From an uncultured Mycoplasmatota bacterium (GTDB lineage Bacteria > Bacillota_I > Bacilli_A > RF39 > UBA660), in assembly GCA_947574085.1 (NCBI GenBank), contig CANPIH010000005.1, positions 1-39,777 of the forward strand: a stretch of DNA of 39,777 bases, in the 5' to 3' direction. The notes under the pieces were generated by a model. That model saw only the letters and a list, made by a program, of their open reading frames with translations. It was not told where the DNA came from and searched no databases. Made by a program: the position numbers and the translations under genes. Shown here in pieces: positions 39,026 through 39,777 of the stretch. The number at the start of each line of letters is the position of its first letter. The first letter of the stretch is position 1.

Positions 39026-39777
39026 TTAATTTGCTTTTACTACTTCTTTTTTAGGAACTAATAATAGAAAATCTTTAGAAACATTCCCCTCAAAATAGGG
39101 ACTGCCAATTATACCATCTACATAAAAATGACTATGGGCTTTAGCAAAAAAATTATCTACAAACTCGCCCGGGTATTCATTACTTGTCATTTTTAAAATG
39201 GATAAAACATCATAATCTTTTTTCTTGATTTCTAATTCTTCTTCAGTTATTCCATTTAGATATTTAATACCAACAGTATCATTTTTTAGAACAATATATA
39301 AGTATTTGATAAATTCTGTACTACTTTTTGTAATAAATTCATCGGTAAATTTTATATATTTAATTTCAATGTTGTAATTATTATCTCTTGTAATTTCTAT
39401 CCCAGATATAAGCCTATGAATCATATCTCGTTTGGCTTCTCTTGATAGTAAATTGTAGAAAAAAGTGAAGTCAAACATCTTAACATTTTTGAATACCAGT
39501 TTGTCATCTTCTTTTTTACAATCTAATTTTTTTAATAATTCAGTTGTATATTCTTTTGATTCGTTATCTGGATCAAGAGTTATTTTCTTCTTGTTTAGTT
39601 TCTCAATCTCTTTTTTGATAACATCATTTTTATGATTAATCGTTTCAACATCTAGTGTAGAACTTAAATATAAATCAACTAACCTTTTTTCCTGTAACTT
39701 TAATTTTTCAATGGCTTTTTCTATTTCTTTTACATCATTACTTTTTGTAGAATTACAAGTGATAATTTCATTATTTG
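39026..39777 (-). CDS. Large serine recombinase (TnpX-like), C-terminal part, truncated by window edge
   Basis: Frame is open upstream of the track ATG to the window edge: ...KLKLQEKRLVDLYLSSTLDVETINHKNDVIKKEIEKLNKK...KMFDFTFFYNLLSREAKRDMIHRLISGIEITRDNNYNIEIKYIKF. Confidence 0.85.
   Translation of the reverse strand, partial: NNEIITCNSTKSNDVKEIEKAIEKLKLQEKRLVDLYLSSTLDVETINHKNDVIKKEIEKLNKKKITLDPDNESKEYTTELLKKLDCKKEDDKLVFKNVKMFDFTFFYNLLSREAKRDMIHRLISGIEITRDNNYNIEIKYIKFTDEFITKSSTEFIKYLYIVLKNDTVGIKYLNGITEEELEIKKKDYDVLSILKMTSNEYPGEFVDNFFAKAHSHFYVDGIIGSPYFEGNVSKDFLLLVPKKEVVKAN

Noticed and set aside
1-39777. tRNA/rRNA genes or CRISPR arrays anywhere in the window
   Set aside because: No cloverleaf with GTTCRANNC-type T-arm, no rRNA-like stretch and no repeat-spacer pattern noticed; a tool scan (tRNAscan-SE, CRISPRCasFinder) would be decisive.

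Overview
This is a low-GC, Bacillota/Mollicutes-like chromosomal window. Its left part (about 1-31 kb) is mostly housekeeping genes: gltX-like, cysS, YugP-type peptidase, SDR, MFS, uvrA, lgt, trxB-like, L,D-transpeptidase, uvrB, CBS-type Mn pyrophosphatase, gmk, rubrerythrin, T-box-pheS-pheT and a two-component system. The right part (about 32.8 kb to the end) is accessory: a Type II R-M-like pair, a DUF1016/YhcG nuclease, VOC and alpha/beta-hydrolase genes, then a TnpV plus large serine recombinase module running off the window. Main observations: (1) a full-length GluRS-like protein lacks both HIGH and KMSKS; (2) uvrB carries a 1-nt frameshift, and its 5' end is duplicated about 2.4 kb upstream with the SAME lesion, flanking a small island; (3) that island encodes an HTH-SDR fusion whose SDR active-site Lys is replaced by Gln; (4) a histidine-phosphatase-like protein has lost its RHG motif; (5) a small ORF overlaps a gene for an uncharacterised HExxH protein; (6) a repeated TTCAC-N6-TTCAC box lies upstream and downstream of the two-component operon; (7) an A_AAA_AAC heptamer sits exactly where an ORF appears to shift by -1. 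All product calls come from reading motifs by eye; no database search was run.
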